A DNA stretch of 64,000 nucleotides from Silurus meridionalis (GCF_014805685.1 NC_060885.1:26220132-26284131); one strand, 5' to 3'; positions 32,001 through 42,399 are shown, counted from the stretch's first letter. Numbers and translations: made by a program. Notes: a model not told the origin generated them from the letters alone.

Positions 32001-33327
32001 CTTTTGGGAGACTTGGGGCAGAGACGTCTTCGTTGGAGGACCTTAGGAGCGAGACGTCTCCCCTGGAGGAGTTCAGAGGCAAAACGCCACCATTGAAGGA
32101 GCCTTTAGATGAGACGTCGCCGACGGAGGAGTTCGGGGGCGAGACGTCGCCTCCAGGGGAGCTCGGGAGCGAGACGTCGCCAAAGACGGAGCTCTGGGGC
32201 GAGACGTCGCCTCCAAGGGAGCAAGGGAGCGAGACGTCACCTTCAGGGGTGCCCAAGAGCGAGACCTCGCCGACGAAGGAGCTCGTGGGTGAAACGTCGC
32301 CATCGGAGGAGCTCAGAGGCGTGACGTCATCATCGGAGGAGCTCAGAGGCGTGACGTCGTCATCGGAGGCGCACAGAGGCGTGACGTCGCCCTTGGAGGA
32401 GCACAGAAGCAAGACGTCGCTGACGGAGGAGCTCGGGGGCGAGACGTCGCCGACGGGGGAGCTCGGGAGTGAGACGTAGCCAAAGACGGAGCTCTGGGGC
32501 GAGACGTCGCCAAAGGAGGAGCTCTGGGGCGAGACGTCGCCAACGGGGAAGCTCAGGAGAGAGACGTCAGGGTGCGAGCGAAAAACAGAAGGCGGAACAG
32601 TTGAGAGAGTCCGAGGTGTGCTAGCTGACCCGAGATGCGAGTTCGAATGAAACGGCAAACAAATAACCCATACATTCAACGGCACGTAGAGTCCAACACA
32701 TACAATAACGAACGGGAGTGGGAGTGAATGAGCAGCTTATATAGAAGCGGGGTGGAGTGATGATGGGCCCCAGGTGAGCGTGATTATGCCTGGAGCTCCA
32801 GAGAGAGTGGAGGCATGAGTGATGATGAGCTCCAGGTGTGCGTGGTTAAACCTGGAGCTCTAGGGAGAGCGGAGGCATAGAGAGCCACCAAAGGGGGCGT
32901 GGCAGGTGGATCCCTGACATTACCGATGTAATTTTCCATGAATCTGCTATATTAGCGATTAAAATATGACTTATCTAGTTAACGTTAGCTTGTTTACAAT
33001 AGCTTGTAGCATAGTGCACTGCAACTAACACACCAAAGCCGTTTCCCATGCAGAAATTTCTGGCAGACACAGAAGCACCTGTGCACAATCTATGGAAAGA
33101 AAATGTGGACACCACAGGCACCGTCTGAAGGCAAGGCCAGCTGAGAGGAACTGAAAATGTTGAAATTGGCAGAGGTAAAAAAGGTCATTGACTGGAAGCC
33201 CAGACATGTGACTTATCTGTAAATAGTTTACAAGTTAGGTTTTTTCACTTCTAAAATTTAAGAAAAAAACAAAGAATACAAACATTTTCAGCTTTTGACA
33301 GGCACTATACACACACGCGCACGCACG

Positions 33328-33363
<36 letters not shown>

Positions 33364-35549
33364 TAGAAAAAAAACCTCAAGTTTGTGGACACATTTAGTC
33401 CCTATTTGCTGTTATAATAAGCTCCACTCTTCTGGGAATATTCCACTTGATTTTTTTGGTGTGATTATAGAGATTTAAGATCATTCAGACACAACAGGTT
33501 CAGTAAAGTCAGGTGCTGATATAGATGAGGTGAGGAGTCCTGGGGTGCAGTCAGCATTCCAATTATTTCCAAAGGTGTTCAGTAGTTAAAGGTCAGATCT
33601 CTAGAGCTGGCCACTAAAAATCTTATACTCCAACACTTTTAAATTATATATTCATGCAACTTGCTTTGTGCACAGGGACTTGTGTCATGCAATGAATCAT
33701 TTAATGCTACTGCATCCAAAGACATTCTATACATTTGTGTGCCTCCAACAACTTGAGGTTCCATGTTGAACATTCAGTGGTCAATATGAGAGAATTGTAC
33801 TCAAAGCTTCAAATTTTAACTCCTCGAATACAAGATACAGACATTTGTATGTTCCTGTCAAGCAGACAAAAACATGAACATGATGAAGGGGTGTCACTTT
33901 TGTAATATACTATCTATCTGTGTGTGTGTTATCTTGTTTTAGATTTACTGTTGCATACGATTGTTTAACCTTAGCCTTTAACCAGGACACAGGCAGGCTG
34001 AGGCAGTTATGTATAAAACTGAAATATAAGTAGAAGAAAGACAAGTTGTAAGTTAGAAATTATTGCTTTGTAAAAAGCATTAATTTCTCTGACATAATAT
34101 CTAAACCTACACACACTACAGATATTTAGTTCAATACATGCAGTTCTGAATCCTGCAGTCTCTACCTTCCTTGATGCCACTATTAGTAACTATGTACTAT
34201 TCAAGGTACAGTTCTTGATTGTTCATATCTTACATGTCAAATAGAATTTTTTCTGTAAGATGGGGTGACATCTCATCCTCGAGTGTCCCTCAACTCTATG
34301 GTGTACCACAGGGATTGATTCTTGGCCCGGTGTTGTTCTCCCTATATATGTTACCTCTAAGTAATATCATTAGAAAACACAATATCTCATTCCACTTATA
34401 TCTTCCATTTACAATTTCCCCTAAAACCAGATTCACTCAGTGGGCTCCAGTCCCTGTCCGGCTGTTTAACTGACATCAAACATTGCCTGGCTAGTAATTT
34501 TCTAAGTCTTAATGAGAATAAGTGTGAGTGTATACTATTTCACGCAGGAGCAGCTTAATTTTAACCTTAGGGATCTCACACCAGAATAAAAATAAAAGGT
34601 TTGCAACCTAGGTGTCATATTTGACAGCAATTTGAATTTTACAAAGCAAATAACCTCAGTTGTAAAACCAAGCTTCATTCAACTCTGTTTACCATCAAAG
34701 GTAAAGCCTTTCGTTTGGTTGAAAGATATGAAAAAAGCCATTAATGCTTTTATTAGTTCTAGATTGGATTACTGCAACGCTCTTTATTTAGGCATTACTC
34801 AGTCCTCTCTCTATAGCCTACAGTTCGTTCAGAACGCTACAGCACGGTTTTTTGAGGTACCAGTAAACGTGCACACATCAACCCAGTCCTTTCCTCTTTC
34901 CACTGGCTCCCGGTACAGTACAGGATCCAATATAAAATCATATTATTTGTTTTTAAATCTCTGTCTGGTACGGCCCCAACCTATTCAAATGAACTTATCC
35001 ATCTGCGCACCCATGGATGAATTCTCCGGTCCTCTAATCATGTCATGCTTGAAGTGCCTAGAACAAGATATAAATTGTGTGGTGATCGCGCCTTCTTAGT
35101 GGCAGCCCCTAAGCTTTGGAATTCCCTCCCTCCTGATCTTACCTCTGAAAGGGAATTCTCTACTTTTAAAGCTAAACTAAAGACCCACTTATTCAGATAA
35201 ACCTTTGTTGTGTAGTAGAGGGTGTGCTTTGTCATCTACTTTTTAACGTTTATTTTAATTCTTGTATTTTAATGCTTGTTTTATTTCTCTTCTGTTTTAG
35301 GTTCTTACATTTACTCCTTTTTTTATGATATTGTATATTTTACTACTTTTAACCCAGCCATTAGCCACAAGCCAGTAGTGCACTTACAATTTAGTGCCGG
35401 TCCCAAGCCCGGATAAATGGGGAGGGTTGCGTTAGGAAGGGCATCCAGCGTAAAACATGTTTATGTTAATTCAAATGTTATTACTATTTTGCACATGGCC
35501 TCTTGCACTTTGTTCACCCCCTAGGTTTATATGTAGAAGGTAGGTGCTA

Positions 35550-35591
<42 letters not shown>

Positions 35592-36763
35592 TATTGGTTG
35601 ATGTTTGTCCTTCCTAATAATCTCTTTATATTTGTTGTTATTTCTTTTCAAATAAATACTGTCCAGTTAATAAAAAATAAGAATTTCTGCTTTTTGAAAG
35701 CAAGTTATAACAAATTTTTATTGTCATTTCTCTTTTGTAACAATAATGCACATTGTATATCATATATTGTTAAGTAAATGTATTTGTAATTTGATGCATA
35801 TTCTACAAATTAAGCCATAAATTAAATGTAATTATATGTATCTAGAGAGAAAAGAACTTACATGAGATTTGTCTTGAAGCATTTTAAAAAGTAAAGCAAA
35901 AAAAAAATTAATAATAATAATAATAATAATTATAATTATTTAATGTATGAAATATGGCTTTTTAACTTATTGCTGATGAGCCAAATAGTATTTACATAAA
36001 ATGAAATGTCACTGTTACTGCACGCACACACACAGGGGATATACAGTTGTTTAATACTGTCCATTTGGTTAGCAGTACAATAAAACGGTCTTTTTTCCTC
36101 ACAAGTTTCATATAAATTGCCTGGACCTTAAAAATATGAATGCTAGAATTCTGGATTGATGTCACATGGTAGTGGATTTGTTACTGCGGTTTTAAATAAA
36201 TATTTAAAGAATAATCCACTATCAGCCATTCCTATAGTATGCTGTATTAGAATGAATTATTACTATGATAATCAATAATAATCAATTAATCAAGATGCCA
36301 TAACACCGTGTATGAATGGGTGTTGCTACTGAAAAAGTATGAAAACAAGGTCTAGTAATGAAGGGAAATGCCATTTTCTGTCACCGTGCTTTCCTTCAGC
36401 TTCCAAACATCTGGTTTTCAACCGGAAGCATGAAATTCTTGATTCTGATATTGGCAAATCCCATTCCTCACTACCTAACGTTTGGTCAATCAGAAATACA
36501 ATTACAATGAGCCGTTATTTGACAATGAATAATAATTGTTTTAATAAATAAATGTAGCATATGTCCGTTTATTCGAATGGTTACATGCAGATGTTTAGGC
36601 TACTGATGTGTACCTACAGGAGAAAAAGCGCACTGAGTCATCATCGGTCGGGTTTAATGGCAGAGCACAAAACCACAAATCTTACCGTTGACAGCTCGTC
36701 GCACCCGAGCAAGCCGTAATAATCTTCCAGATCCTCTCTTTTACAATTAATGATCTTTTCCAT
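28551..36763 (-). CDS. dnajc12: DnaJ homolog subfamily C member 12, five exons
   Basis: J-domain co-chaperone of HSP70. The mammalian protein assists folding of aromatic amino acid hydroxylases in the cytosol. Coding exons on the minus strand: 36763-36686, 29539-29461, 29301-29162, 28971-28836, 28633-28551. They join in phase (78, 79, 140, 136, 83 nt) into 171 codons plus stop TGA, with GT-AG at every junction. The J domain spans about residues 14-80: EDYYGLLGCDEL, then CHPDKHPENPEA with the HPD motif at residues 42-44, then DFQKLQQAKDILTDETKRRK. SMHWALK follows. The conserved C-terminus ends SSLLKKFRNYQI, the family signature. Human DNAJC12 is 198 residues, and the middle linker is shorter here. 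No lesion seen. Intron 1 (7.1 kb) is filled with transposons. A candidate AATAAA lies at 28325-28320. Confidence 0.95.
28836..28971 (-). CDS. dnajc12: dnajc12 coding exon 4 (linker)
   Basis: Acceptor T-run plus AG before 28971; encodes SMHWALKSKKKPMLKAPEDT and an acidic stretch ending EEILSDEQLSS. Donor GTAATT from 28835, phase 1. Confidence 0.92.
29007..29049. repeat. (ATT)n microsatellite in dnajc12 intron 3
   Basis: About 14 ATT repeats. Confidence 0.95.
29162..29301 (-). CDS. dnajc12: dnajc12 coding exon 3 (end of J domain)
   Basis: Acceptor TTTTGTAG before 29301; encodes AQDFQKLQQAKDILTDETKR, then RKYDYWLRSSISVPFSEWQA and LSDTVKV. Donor GTAAGTG from 29161, phase 0. Confidence 0.95.
29461..29539 (-). 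CDS. dnajc12: dnajc12 coding exon 2 (HPD motif)
   Basis: Acceptor TTTGCATTAG before 29539; encodes TEQIMTEYKVRALSCHPDKH and PENPEA. HPD codons at 29494-29486. Donor GTAAGTT from 29460, phase 1. The following intron is only 159 bp. Confidence 0.95.
29570..30310 (+). mobile_element. Tc1-like relic (family B) in dnajc12 intron 1
   Basis: The terminal region (29640-29800) matches 6650-6800, followed by transposase remains. No intact termini were found. Opposite in orientation to dnajc12. Confidence 0.75.
29854..30250 (+). pseudogene. Tc1 transposase remnant (family B)
   Basis: Reads LAYKKARKQFTEDNL and NYWNHVLWSDE (first catalytic Asp, about 30092-30104), then a stop. LPTFKHGGRSIMV, stop and GCMSAAGEPLE follow. 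The HTH region and the second and third catalytic blocks are missing. Confidence 0.8.
30682..31189 (-). repeat. 3' LTR of the tandem-array element (508 bp)
   Basis: Near-identical to 32565-32919 apart from about 150 extra bases, including a (CA)n/(CG) run at 30776-30830 and CGGGGAGGTGAAGCGCGGCC. A minus-strand ATTAAA lies near 30740. TATA-like CTATATAAG near 31015. Confidence 0.85.
31390..32570 (-). repeat. 30-bp tandem array (~39 units) encoding 10-residue repeats
   Basis: Two related unit types: plus-strand consensus GAGACGTCGC plus CGACGGAGGA plus GCTCGGGGGC (31930-32570) and TGACGCCCAC plus AGCGGAGACC plus AGAGGCCGAG (about 31490-31920). Spacing is 30 bp, with register changes only near 31485 and 31910. 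On the minus strand the first block is open as GDVSPPSSSV-type decapeptides (about 21 copies) and the second as VARPLDSAVG-type decapeptides (about 14). No ATG start in frame; whether it is translated is unknown. Confidence 0.85.
32565..32919 (-). repeat. 5' LTR of the tandem-array element (355 bp)
   Basis: Shares GGTTGAGAGAGTCCGAGGTG-type sequence with the other LTR (TTGAGAGAGTCCGAGGTGTG here) and the last ~240 bp almost base for base. Shorter because of a ~135-bp deletion after AAACAGAAGGC. Its first bases are merged with a GACGTC repeat unit (32562-32567). Confidence 0.85.
32925..33305. other. dnajc12 intron 1 sequence, nothing recognised
   Basis: A/T-rich DNA without element termini. The LTR element target site reads GCTGATTACC joined to GATGTAATTT here. 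Confidence 0.4.
33306..33361. repeat. (CA)n/(CG) microsatellite
   Basis: CACACGCGCACGCACGCACG followed by about 17 CA repeats. Confidence 0.95.
33374..33765. mobile_element. Tc1-like MITE
   Basis: Ends CCTCAAGTTTGTGG and CAACTTGAGG are inverted. The interior has TTTAGTCCCTATTTGCTGTT and TAATAAGCTCCACTCTTCTG, characteristic of a widespread fish Tc1-type non-autonomous repeat. Confidence 0.55.
33766..33930 (-). mobile_element. Tc1-like relic (family B), minus
   Basis: Reverse-complement match to 29765-29880 (CCTGTCAAGCAGACAAAAAC, GTACTCAAAGCTTCAAATTT). Confidence 0.6.
34150..35592 (+). mobile_element. L2-type LINE copy, decayed, with (TTGA)n tail
   Basis: Reads NRIFSVRWGDISSSSV, GVPQGLILGPVLFSLYMLPL (RT block), then loses the YADD motif through a short deletion (SFHLYLPF). 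It continues with SSRLDYCNALYLGITQ and FVQNATARFFEV before frame breaks. The 3' end is TATAAATAAAGATTGATTGA with about eight TTGA repeats. Interrupted at 35352-35462 by an RTE piece. Lies in dnajc12 intron 1. Confidence 0.8.
35352..35462 (+). mobile_element. RTE 5' region fragment
   Basis: Matches the inverse of 46420-46510: AGTGCCGGTCCCAAGCCCGG, GGGGAGGGTTGCGTTAGGAA. Embedded in the L2 3' UTR. Confidence 0.7.
35593..36640. other. dnajc12 intron 1, nothing recognised
   Basis: A/T-rich with an (ATA)n run near 35910-35930. No elements or genes recognised. Possibly original intron sequence. Confidence 0.4.
36686..36763 (-). CDS. dnajc12: dnajc12 coding exon 1
   Basis: Start ATG at 36763-36761; encodes residues 1-26 (MEKIINCKREDLEDYYGLLG and CDELST). 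Donor GTAAGA from 36685, phase 0. Confidence 0.93.
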
Positions 36764-37040
36764 GAGTATGGAAGTAGCCTCCAGAGCACAACGCAAAAAC
36801 AAAACACAGTATTGGGTGGAATAAATGCTATACGTTGAATCTAGTAAATACAATAAACTATTTACGACTAATATAAAATACTTTTATTTATCAAGCTAAC
36901 TACTATAGTATTGATACATCGATTATCGAACTAACCCAGCAGTTTTCGATAAGGCTTCTGAGCTTCTGGGTCTCGCTGTCAGACACGCGAGGCGGAGCAG
37001 CGAGTATAGAAAGCCAAAAGGGTCCTGACACCTACACAAC
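36764..37040 (-). promoter_or_regulatory. dnajc12: dnajc12 5' UTR and proximal promoter region
   Basis: Immediately upstream of the start codon. It includes a more GC-rich patch with CpGs at about 36965-37005 (GACACGCGAGGCGGAGCAGC). No TATA box can be assigned confidently. The transcription start is not determinable by reading. Confidence 0.35.
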
Positions 37041-37446
37041 GATCAGCTATAACGTTCAAACCACTGGCAGGGGAATTAGACAACATTGTTAGTGGCACCT
37101 GTTAAAAGATGTATTTGGCAGCAAGCGGGCAATTAGTTCCTATTTGGAAACATGAAAAAATAGACAGCACAAGGATCTGAATAAATATAACTTTTGATGG
37201 CTAGTCAACTGGGTCAGAGCATCACCAAAATGGTTAGTTTTGTGGGGCATTCCTGGTTTTCAGGAGTTGGAAACTTGAATTAAAAAAATTTTTTTTACTT
37301 AGTAACGGATATCATTTAAAATGTAGTCTAGTACAATACGTCAAACAAAACATACTTAAGTAAAAGAAAAATTACAGATTTTGAATTATACTTAAAAAAT
37401 TGAAGTATACAAAAACTACTGTTACAGTATTGTGAGTAAATGTAAT
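37041..37446. other. Upstream flank of dnajc12, nothing recognised
   Basis: A/T-rich; 37310-37440 (ACTTAAGTAAAAGAAAAATT, AAAACTACTGTTACAGTA) resembles decayed hAT-like ends. Confidence 0.35.
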
Positions 37447-37941
37447 TAGCGTAATTTCCGGACTATAAAGCGCACCCTTATATAAGCCGAACTGAATTTG
37501 ACAAAGATTTTTATTTTTAACATAAATAAGCCGCACCTGTCTATAAAATACACTGAAACTAATTAACTTTACACAGGCTTTAATGTAAGACACTAACTGA
37601 AATATGTTGCTCTTCTATTAGGAGCATAGCGGTATTTTGGGAATAGCCTGACACTGCATTCTTCCGCTATTACTGCGTGTGTGGAGACCGAGGAATATGT
37701 CCTTTTTATTTTCTGATGCTCATTTCTAAGTTTCTTTGACTAACCTGTAATGCTGTTGCCAAGAAAAATAAAAAAGCACGAGTTTTGGAAACCTGTCTGT
37801 GCTTATATGATTTGTGTTGCAACTGGAGTATTAGTGAGCTCTCCCATGGCCCAGACTCAACGCTTTACAACGGCTTGTATCTAAACAGTAGCCGACCAAG
37901 TAAGTCATTGTTCACTGTCTTCCTTCTTCCTTTCACAACTA

Positions 37942-38230
37942 CAGTGGAACTTTGACCTACGAGTGCATTAATGTACGAGTTTTCCGAGGTACGAGCGGTC
38001 ACTCGGTCGTTTTTTTACTTTGTTACGCGAGCAAAAAATTGAGGTACGAGATCGAGACGCCGCTGCTAGAAGGCGAAGCGAAGCCAGAAAGCGAAGATTG
38101 TGATGAAAATTAAGATAAACAAAAATGAAAAAGTAAAAATTTTTTTAAAAAAATTTAGGGATACGCAGTGTACAGGAGTGATAGTAAAAAACGAGTTTTC
38201 CCTCCACCTCCGCTTATCGCCTCTACCCCC

Positions 38231-38326
<96 letters not shown>

Positions 38327-38627
38327 CACCCCACCGGCGTTTTCGTTAGCTCAAGTCGTCTCATCTACAAGGAAAATACACTGAATAAAACCTTATTATA
38401 TCTTTACATACTCTTTCTGTTATGTTTTTATATAAGATTTGTTATTTAGAAATGTATTTTCCAATTTAATAACATGAAACATAACAACGGAGTGTCATTT
38501 TGAGGGTTGGAACGGATTAATGCCATTTTAATTATTTTCAATATGGAAAACTGATTTGATGTGCAAACAAATTGAGATACGAGCTCGTCCACAGAACGAA
38601 TTTAACTCGTAGGTCAAGGTATCACTG
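37942..38627. mobile_element. Tigger-like MITE nested in a pogo-like MITE
   Basis: TIRs CAGTGGAACTTTGACCTACG at the left and its inverse (AACTCGTAGGTCAAGGTATC then ACTG) at the right. TA duplications at 37940-37941 and 38628-38629. Contains the (CA)n array at 38232-38328. Confidence 0.9.
38232..38328. repeat. (CA)n microsatellite
   Basis: About 46 CA repeats with one TATA interruption. Confidence 0.95.
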
Positions 38628-38895
38628 TATTTCTCTCGGGAGTTTATCGTCGTATGTTTAAAAATCAACACTGTCATCAGTTTTCATCAACATCAGTTTT
38701 TTGGCTTGAAGTTTGTGAAACCGGGAAAAACCCAGGAAAAATCCATAAATTAGCCACTTCGTTGTTTAAGCCGCGGGGTTCAAAACGTGGGGAAAAAGTA
38801 GCGGCTTATAGTCCGAAAAATACGGTAGTTGCTTTTCAACTCTGCAACCTACCATAGGTATGTGTATGCTGTCAGAACACAATGCATCACAACTT

Positions 38896-39225
38896 TCATT
38901 CAATTCAATTTAATTAATTTTATTTGTATAGCACTTTTAACAATTAACATTGTTTCAAAGCAGCTTTACACAGATAATGTGGTGATAAAAATGAATAAGA
39001 TGTTATTGACAAGTGTAAGTATGACCCTGATGAGCAAGCCGGTGGTGAGTGTGGCAAGGAAAAACTCCCCGAGATGGCAAAAGGAAGAAACCTTGAAAGG
39101 AACCAGATTTAAGAGGGAACCCATCCTCATCTGGGTTGCACCAAATGTCCATTTATTGCAGATAAATAATGTTGCAGGGTACAGTGATGTGATCAGAAGC
39201 AAACTGTAGTCTTGAGTCAGTGTAG
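38896..39225 (-). mobile_element. L2 3' end and UTR fragment (minus)
   Basis: TTCAATTCAATTTAATTAAT tail, TTGTATAGCACTTTTAACAA, then AACCAGATTTAAGAGGGAAC. Same 3' UTR as 22666-23000. Confidence 0.75.
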
Positions 39226-39324
39226 CAAACTTGTTGTGCATGTGGCTGTGTGGCCACAGAACAGTGCGAGTGACAATGCTGAAAGCTTAAGGGGCCTAAA
39301 ATAGGCATATGAGAATCAGAACTA

Positions 39325-39520
39325 TATCAGACCATGGAAAGGCTGAAGAAGAAGAATGTGCTCTAGCCTGATAAATCATGTTTTTATTTACATCTTGTGG
39401 AAGGTCAGGTGTATGATGCTACAGTGTGGGCAATATTCTCCTAGGAAATATTCCTTCCTGTCATTCATATAAATAAACCAACTACCTAAATATTTTTGCA
39501 CTTCTTAGCAAAATTACACT
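39325..39520 (+). pseudogene. Tc1 transposase scrap (another family)
   Basis: Reads SCFYLHLVEGQVYDATVWAI then FS, stop and EIFLPVIHINKPTT. It resembles the region between the first and second Asp of a fish Tc1 transposase. Very degenerate, no termini. Confidence 0.45.
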
Positions 39521-40419
39521 TCTATTATATTCTATTATATTACACTTCTTGGCAACAGTATTTCCTAATGGCTTACTTTCTACATTAGCTGTGCATACAG
39601 AGCAACCAATGTTCATGTGTATCACCGGACACAGCTAAAACATAGACACAACCCAATATTTAACCTACAGTATGATCTGCCCAGCAATCTTTGCTTTCTG
39701 CAGGAAACTACGCCTCCTTTGTGTTGGCTGATTCTCACATTCTCACAAAGCCGGAAAAGGTGCAAGGTCTGCCGGGTCCATTGTATGACCCTCCTTGCAC
39801 ATACAAAAGCATTCCTAGGAAGCTCACCTGATTCTAAAAGACTTCACAATTCCTTACTGTCAGCTTAATCCCATGCTGTTTATAATTCTGCAAAATTTTC
39901 CGGAAGTCATGGTGGTAATCTTAAAGGTTTTTGCTGTAAACTGGATTGTCATCTAAACATGGCTGACATATCTTATCCCTCAGCCCTGTCAGACACTCCT
40001 CTATGCAGCATTGGAACTCTGCTGGTGTTGAAGACATCCAGAACGGAATTCGGGCCCACTCATAGAGCCCCCAAGGTTGACTTTTTTCTTAAAAAAAACC
40101 CTGATGATAAGCTTTTCCTTGGTCAAAGATAAAAAACCAAGCACTTCCACAGAGACTGTTCAACATGTCTTGTAATTGGATGGTGGTCTGGGAGAGATTT
40201 CTGGTTGAGTTCACAATAGTCACAGCACATAGTCACAGCACAAACTCCTATCTTTCTTTTGCACACTTACACTGATTTAAGAGATCTTCCAGGTACTCAT
40301 TGACCTCTTTATGAAGTGGCTTTTGTACTGACATGTATGCTCACCTCATTGGTGTTGTGTCTTTCAGTGTTACCTTTAACTCCAGTGATGGGATACACCC
40401 AAAATTATCATAATTCAAA

Positions 40420-40456
40420 TCAAATCAAATTTTATTTGTCACATTCACATACATAC
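40420..40456 (-). mobile_element. LINE 3' tail scrap, (CAAAT)n type
   Basis: TTCAAATCAAATCAAATTTT then ATTTGTCACATTCACATAC, the typical inverted 3' end of a fish LINE. Confidence 0.5.
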
Positions 40457-41955
40457 AGAGTATTTCTGGAGAAAGCAGCACATTCCTCCCTCAGTAACTT
40501 TCTGAACTTTTCCTGCTGTTCTGGGAGTAAATGACTGACAGAAACAGGTATATCCTATGGGTTTGACTGTACTGTGTCTTCTGAATCCATGCCCTTTGCC
40601 ATTTCAGCTTCCTCCACTTTTGATGTTTCCCACTGTGACTAGTTTTCTGGACTATGTCTTCCAGATCCACCAGTTTTGCAGGAGCAGGGTAGACAGCTTT
40701 TGGACTCTGTACATAGCCTAGCACTGTGTGTGGTTGCAGTGTAATGTCATGACCTGTTTCATTACTTATAGGAATGAAAACTTTTGATTGAGTGTCTGGA
40801 GCTTGACCAAATTCTCAGTGACTGTCAGTCCTCCAGGCCAGTCAGGATTCTCAGCTGGAACAGCAGATTTCTTTATCTACTCCCTTTTACAATTCCCTCA
40901 CTAGAGTGTGAGTCTCCCTCACAGACCAGTCGCATGAGCCCCTCTGCTCTCTTGCAATCTACTGAGAAGGCTGCAGTCAATATTTAAATGATAGCTTGAG
41001 ATAGCTGTTCTTTCTTCTGTTGCAGATGTTCAATTACATTGTATCTAATTATTGGCTCCTCTGCTACACCAGCTGTTTTTGCTACCAGCAATGGCACCAG
41101 AAGCTCTGTGCTAGATGCACCAGGGGGCTCAGGCTGGAGCTTTACTTCAACGCATTCTCTGAAAGGGATGTCTGTCTGATATACGGCCTTAAATGTTCTT
41201 TGCGCCACTTATAACTGATAAGGCAGTCCTGTGAACCTGTATATCATAATGCTTGTGTGGTGACACCATCCAGGAAATGTTTTTCTTATCAGGTTCAGCA
41301 GATGAGTTGTATGCTTTGAGGTTAGATGGGCATAGATGGATCCCACTAGCCTGTTCATATTTACAGAACCCTGCTATAAAGAATGTATAATCACTGTATG
41401 CCTTGATGCCCTACAACCTTTTAAAAACACATTTAAAACAGTGATAACACTGCTCACCATCTGTCACCGTTTCATGACTGTTGCCAGATGGACAAATAAT
41501 TAAAACTGTTCACGAGTTCAAACAACTCAGCCTCACGTTTAGATGTGCAGTTCTGGGCCATCTGTTCTTTATTTTCTTTAGCTGTTGCACCCTCTGTGTC
41601 CACCTGTTGCTTCTCCCAGTCTCTGTAGTGCCTGTACATCAGCCTGGAGCTCATTTACCTTTTAAACATTTGTGTGTGTGTTTTTCATTTGTTTCTGTTG
41701 TCTCTCATTTTCCATACCTGCAGCCTCATTTAGTTTTGGTTTCATTTCAATTAACTCTTCATCTGTGATGGACTGGTTTTTTAGATCAGTTTTAAAATGG
41801 AAATGTATACAATCACTTGCAAGTCTAGTACTGTTCAGATCTCAGAATCTTTTTTTGAATGAGCTCCTCAGCCTCTCCATCTCTGGAAGCGATCAGTAAT
41901 CTCTCGTTCAGTTCTATGGCCCTAAACAAGAAGCTTTGAAGTGTTCTGTTTTACA

Positions 41956-42025
41956 AATCTTAATTTAATTCAATTAATTTTTATTTGTAAAGCGCTTTTA
42001 ACAATGAACATTGTATCTGTGGGAC
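41956..42025 (-). mobile_element. L2 3' end scrap (minus)
   Basis: TTTAATTCAATTAATTTTTA, then TTGTAAAGCGCTTTTAACAA, matching 22666-22730. Confidence 0.7.
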
Positions 42026-42399
42026 CATCTTTTTTAAAATATATCCTGGTAGCTAAGACCTGTCTGATGGTGCTTATAACTGCTTTCACAATTTATGGCC
42101 TTTCTGCACGCAGCTTTCAATCTGATGCATCAAATTTGTGTAGGTCAGTCGATCTTTCTGAACTCTTTCTCCTATTTGTCCCCAAATTTTTAAATCATGC
42201 CTGATGCTCACCTCTGGCACTCTTGGTGGTTGTGGATTAGCATCTATTGATATAACTGGGGCTGCTCTGTTCTCTTTGATCCTGACTTGATCAATCAACC
42301 TCATACTTTCACTCTCTAATGCTTTTGTAGAGTTCTGAAAACACAGTTGAAGATCTGCATATTGTTTTTTTTACTTTTCCAACTCGTCTTCATCATCCA

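Larger units (their letters stand above)
30682..32919 (-). mobile_element. Non-autonomous LTR element with a 30-bp tandem array inside
   Basis: Flanked by the 5-bp duplication TTACC (30677-30681, 32920-32924). Termini are TGTCAGGG and CCCTGACA. Read on the minus strand, the 5' LTR is about 32919-32565 and the 3' LTR 31189-30682. A purine-rich tract (AGGGGAGGGG, about 31199-31192) sits just before the 3' LTR as a polypurine tract. The 5' LTR holds CTATATAAG at 32744-32736. No gag, protease, RT or integrase is present. The interior is the tandem array described separately. It lies in dnajc12 intron 1, in the same orientation as the gene. Confidence 0.85.
37449..38825. mobile_element. Pogo-like MITE with TA duplication, hosting another MITE
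   Basis: Left terminus GCGTAATTTCCGGACTATAA, right terminus (plus) CGGCTTATAGTCCGAAAAAT then ACGG. TA at 37447-37448 and 38826-38827. Same family as 5731-6552. Interrupted at 37942-38627. Confidence 0.85.

Noticed and set aside
31390..32570. Regular 30-bp repeats resembling a CRISPR-like array
   Set aside because: Units are contiguous and diverged with no unique spacers, they lie between LTRs, and the sequence is vertebrate.
31873..32685. 270-codon frame as a host gene
   Set aside because: It starts without an ATG inside an LTR and is entirely the tandem array, so it is described as part of the LTR element.
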